Shown here piece by piece: positions 41,731 to 42,915 of a stretch of DNA of 42,915 nt. The DNA is from an uncultured Candidatus Marinamargulisbacteria bacterium. Lineage in GTDB: Bacteria > Margulisbacteria > Marinamargulisbacteria > UBA817 > CACECR01. The translations under genes were made by a program, and so were the position numbers. The notes under the pieces are model-generated. The model saw only the letters and a list, made by a program, of their open reading frames with translations. It did not search any database and had not been told where the DNA came from. Location of the stretch: NCBI GenBank assembly GCA_902558105.1, contig CACECR010000007.1, positions 1 to 42,915 on the forward strand, read 5' to 3'. How positions within the stretch are numbered: the first letter of the stretch is position 1; the number at the start of each line of letters is the position of its first letter.

Positions 41731-42915
41731 TAGATGAAGAATAAAGTATAAGACGCCATTGATAAAGAAAACTATCAAATTGCTCGTCATCAAATTCATT
41801 AGTAGAGATTAGACGATAGATATCAGGACTGATGGATATTTCGGAAGGTTGATTAAATGACTGAAATAATTTGAGTTCGGCTATTGTTAATAATTTAGAA
41901 TAAGGAGATGAATACTTTTTACTAGAGTTTTTAATTTCTTGAAAATAATCATTATGAGGACTAATACAAGGCTTAAGAACAGCTCTATAGATTAACTGTG
42001 AATTAATATCGGAATTTTGAGAAAGTAGGTTGTCAGGTCTTGAGTAATAGTTAAAAATAAGCCTTTTTACTTGGTTAAATACAGCTTGATAATGAGCAAA
42101 TACTTTTTTTTGCATTAAACTATTAGGTAAAAGTAAATGAGTCCATAAAGTTAGCAACAGACTCTTAACGTGTTTAGAAAGATTTAAATCTGAAATAATG
42201 TCCCAACTAAAATCATTTAACGAGTGAGAAAGAAGTGATAAAAGAGAATTAATATTTACACCATTGGGAGAAATAAGTTGAGAATTTAAAATAGTAAGCT
42301 GGATTAATATAATAAGATTTGAACTTTCTAGAAATGATGTATTCAAAGAACTAATATTAAAAGTTGAAAATTTATCTAATAGGAACAAATACTCATCATC
42401 ATGACTAAAAAGTCCTATATCGTGTCCTATAGATATTACTCCAAAAAAAAATTTAAAAGTACATTGAACTTTTAAAGAAAAGGAATAATGATTCGAAATT
42501 GGTTGTAATGAATGATATAAAGATTTAAAGTTTTCTAAATAATAATCAATAATACGTGAAAGGACATCGAAATTATCTTTAAATAACTGAGTAAAGTCAT
42601 CACAAGGAGTATATGATTCAGAATAATTTTTTAAACCTAGATACTCTCGAATACAAACGGAAAGCATATAAGATAAATGAATAGTCATTAAATCAAATAA
42701 TTGTTTCTCAGATGAAGCTTTTTGGTTAGACTTTAAACAAAAAAAAGAATCGATACATAAAATGAGCTCAGATATAGAATCAAAAGTAATATTTTTGGAA
42801 TATAATGAGGTGATAAAATCAGCTTTTAAGGCAGTAGAACCTTTAAGTAAGGTCCTATATTGATGAATAGAAGTATTTGAAGACTGTAAATTAATATAAA
42901 CTAAAGCAAGCTTGA
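41684..42915 (-). CDS. Unrecognised helical protein, 5' end outside window, 3' end fused to pseudogene sequence
   Basis: The frame is open from the right edge (first readable codons KLALVYINLQSS) to the stop at 41684, about 410 residues. The protein is rich in Leu, Ser, Asn and Tyr and looks largely helical, with no signal peptide or membrane segment in the visible part and no known motif. Its last 15 or so residues (KDVALEDVIEEEWGM) match the antisense translation of the Ser/Thr repeat (DVVLVEVIDEEGV in the intact copy). They therefore come from the neighbouring remnant. The original C-terminus appears lost at a junction near 41730, so this may be a truncated or decaying gene. Confidence 0.6.
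   Translation of the reverse strand, partial: KLALVYINLQSSNTSIHQYRTLLKGSTALKADFITSLYSKNITFDSISELILCIDSFFCLKSNQKASSEKQLFDLMTIHLSYMLSVCIREYLGLKNYSESYTPCDDFTQLFKDNFDVLSRIIDYYLENFKSLYHSLQPISNHYSFSLKVQCTFKFFFGVISIGHDIGLFSHDDEYLFLLDKFSTFNISSLNTSFLESSNLIILIQLTILNSQLISPNGVNINSLLSLLSHSLNDFSWDIISDLNLSKHVKSLLLTLWTHLLLPNSLMQKKVFAHYQAVFNQVKRLIFNYYSRPDNLLSQNSDINSQLIYRAVLKPCISPHNDYFQEIKNSSKKYSSPYSKLLTIAELKLFQSFNQPSEISISPDIYRLISTNEFDDEQFDSFLYQWRLILYSSSKDVALEDVIEEEWGM

Noticed and set aside
41435-41737. 100-codon open frame from ATG 41435
   Set aside because: It is the middle of a decayed copy of the surface protein: homology extends upstream across an in-frame stop, and the end is frameshifted.

Overview
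This is an AT-rich window from a Gram-negative bacterium that probably lives in or on a eukaryotic host. The outer membrane is implied by a TonB-dependent receptor, a TolC-type channel with an RND pump and two outer-membrane barrel proteins. The host link is implied by a giant protein built from eukaryote-like domains and by a mucin-like single-pass surface protein. The phylum cannot be fixed from the window. The large NAD-glutamate dehydrogenase and the RegB/RegA pair look proteobacterial, whereas TopA carries C-terminal repeats in place of the zinc fingers of E. coli TopA.

The left part, 1-12 kb, is housekeeping. It starts with the tail of a TonB-dependent receptor tightly linked to xseA-xseB-ispA, then dxs. 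On the opposite strand mutL, topA and panC follow each other, ending in an unrecognised protein with 80-residue repeats. The middle, 12-31 kb, is metabolic and envelope DNA. It holds gdhB, a CxxC-type metal-cluster protein, an SDR, a TolC/RND export pair without adaptor, a MenC-like enolase-superfamily enzyme, a dihydroorotate dehydrogenase, speD, a GH3 glycosidase, an MFS transporter, two outer-membrane proteins, and a RegB/RegA two-component system. A RegA-type site lies between regB and the Met/His-rich outer-membrane protein.

The right part, 32-42.9 kb, is accessory. It has a type I-like surface protein with a Ser/Thr stalk made of 72-bp repeats. Converging on it is a 2191-residue gene predicted to encode a SET methyltransferase domain, an OTU deubiquitinase-like domain, an SF2/SNF2-like ATPase, basic nuclear-localisation-like stretches and 12 ankyrin repeats. 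Beyond it lie decayed pieces of a second copy of both genes. A further unrecognised gene runs off the right edge, and its last codons read antisense through one of these pieces.

A recurring feature is a -10 box placed 6-10 nt upstream of the start codon with no Shine-Dalgarno sequence. It is seen at dxs, topA, mutL, pyrD, the 28975 gene, regB and probably the GH3 gene. Genes inside operons, and gdhB, have ordinary Shine-Dalgarno sites. Many first genes of transcription units may therefore give leaderless or nearly leaderless mRNAs.
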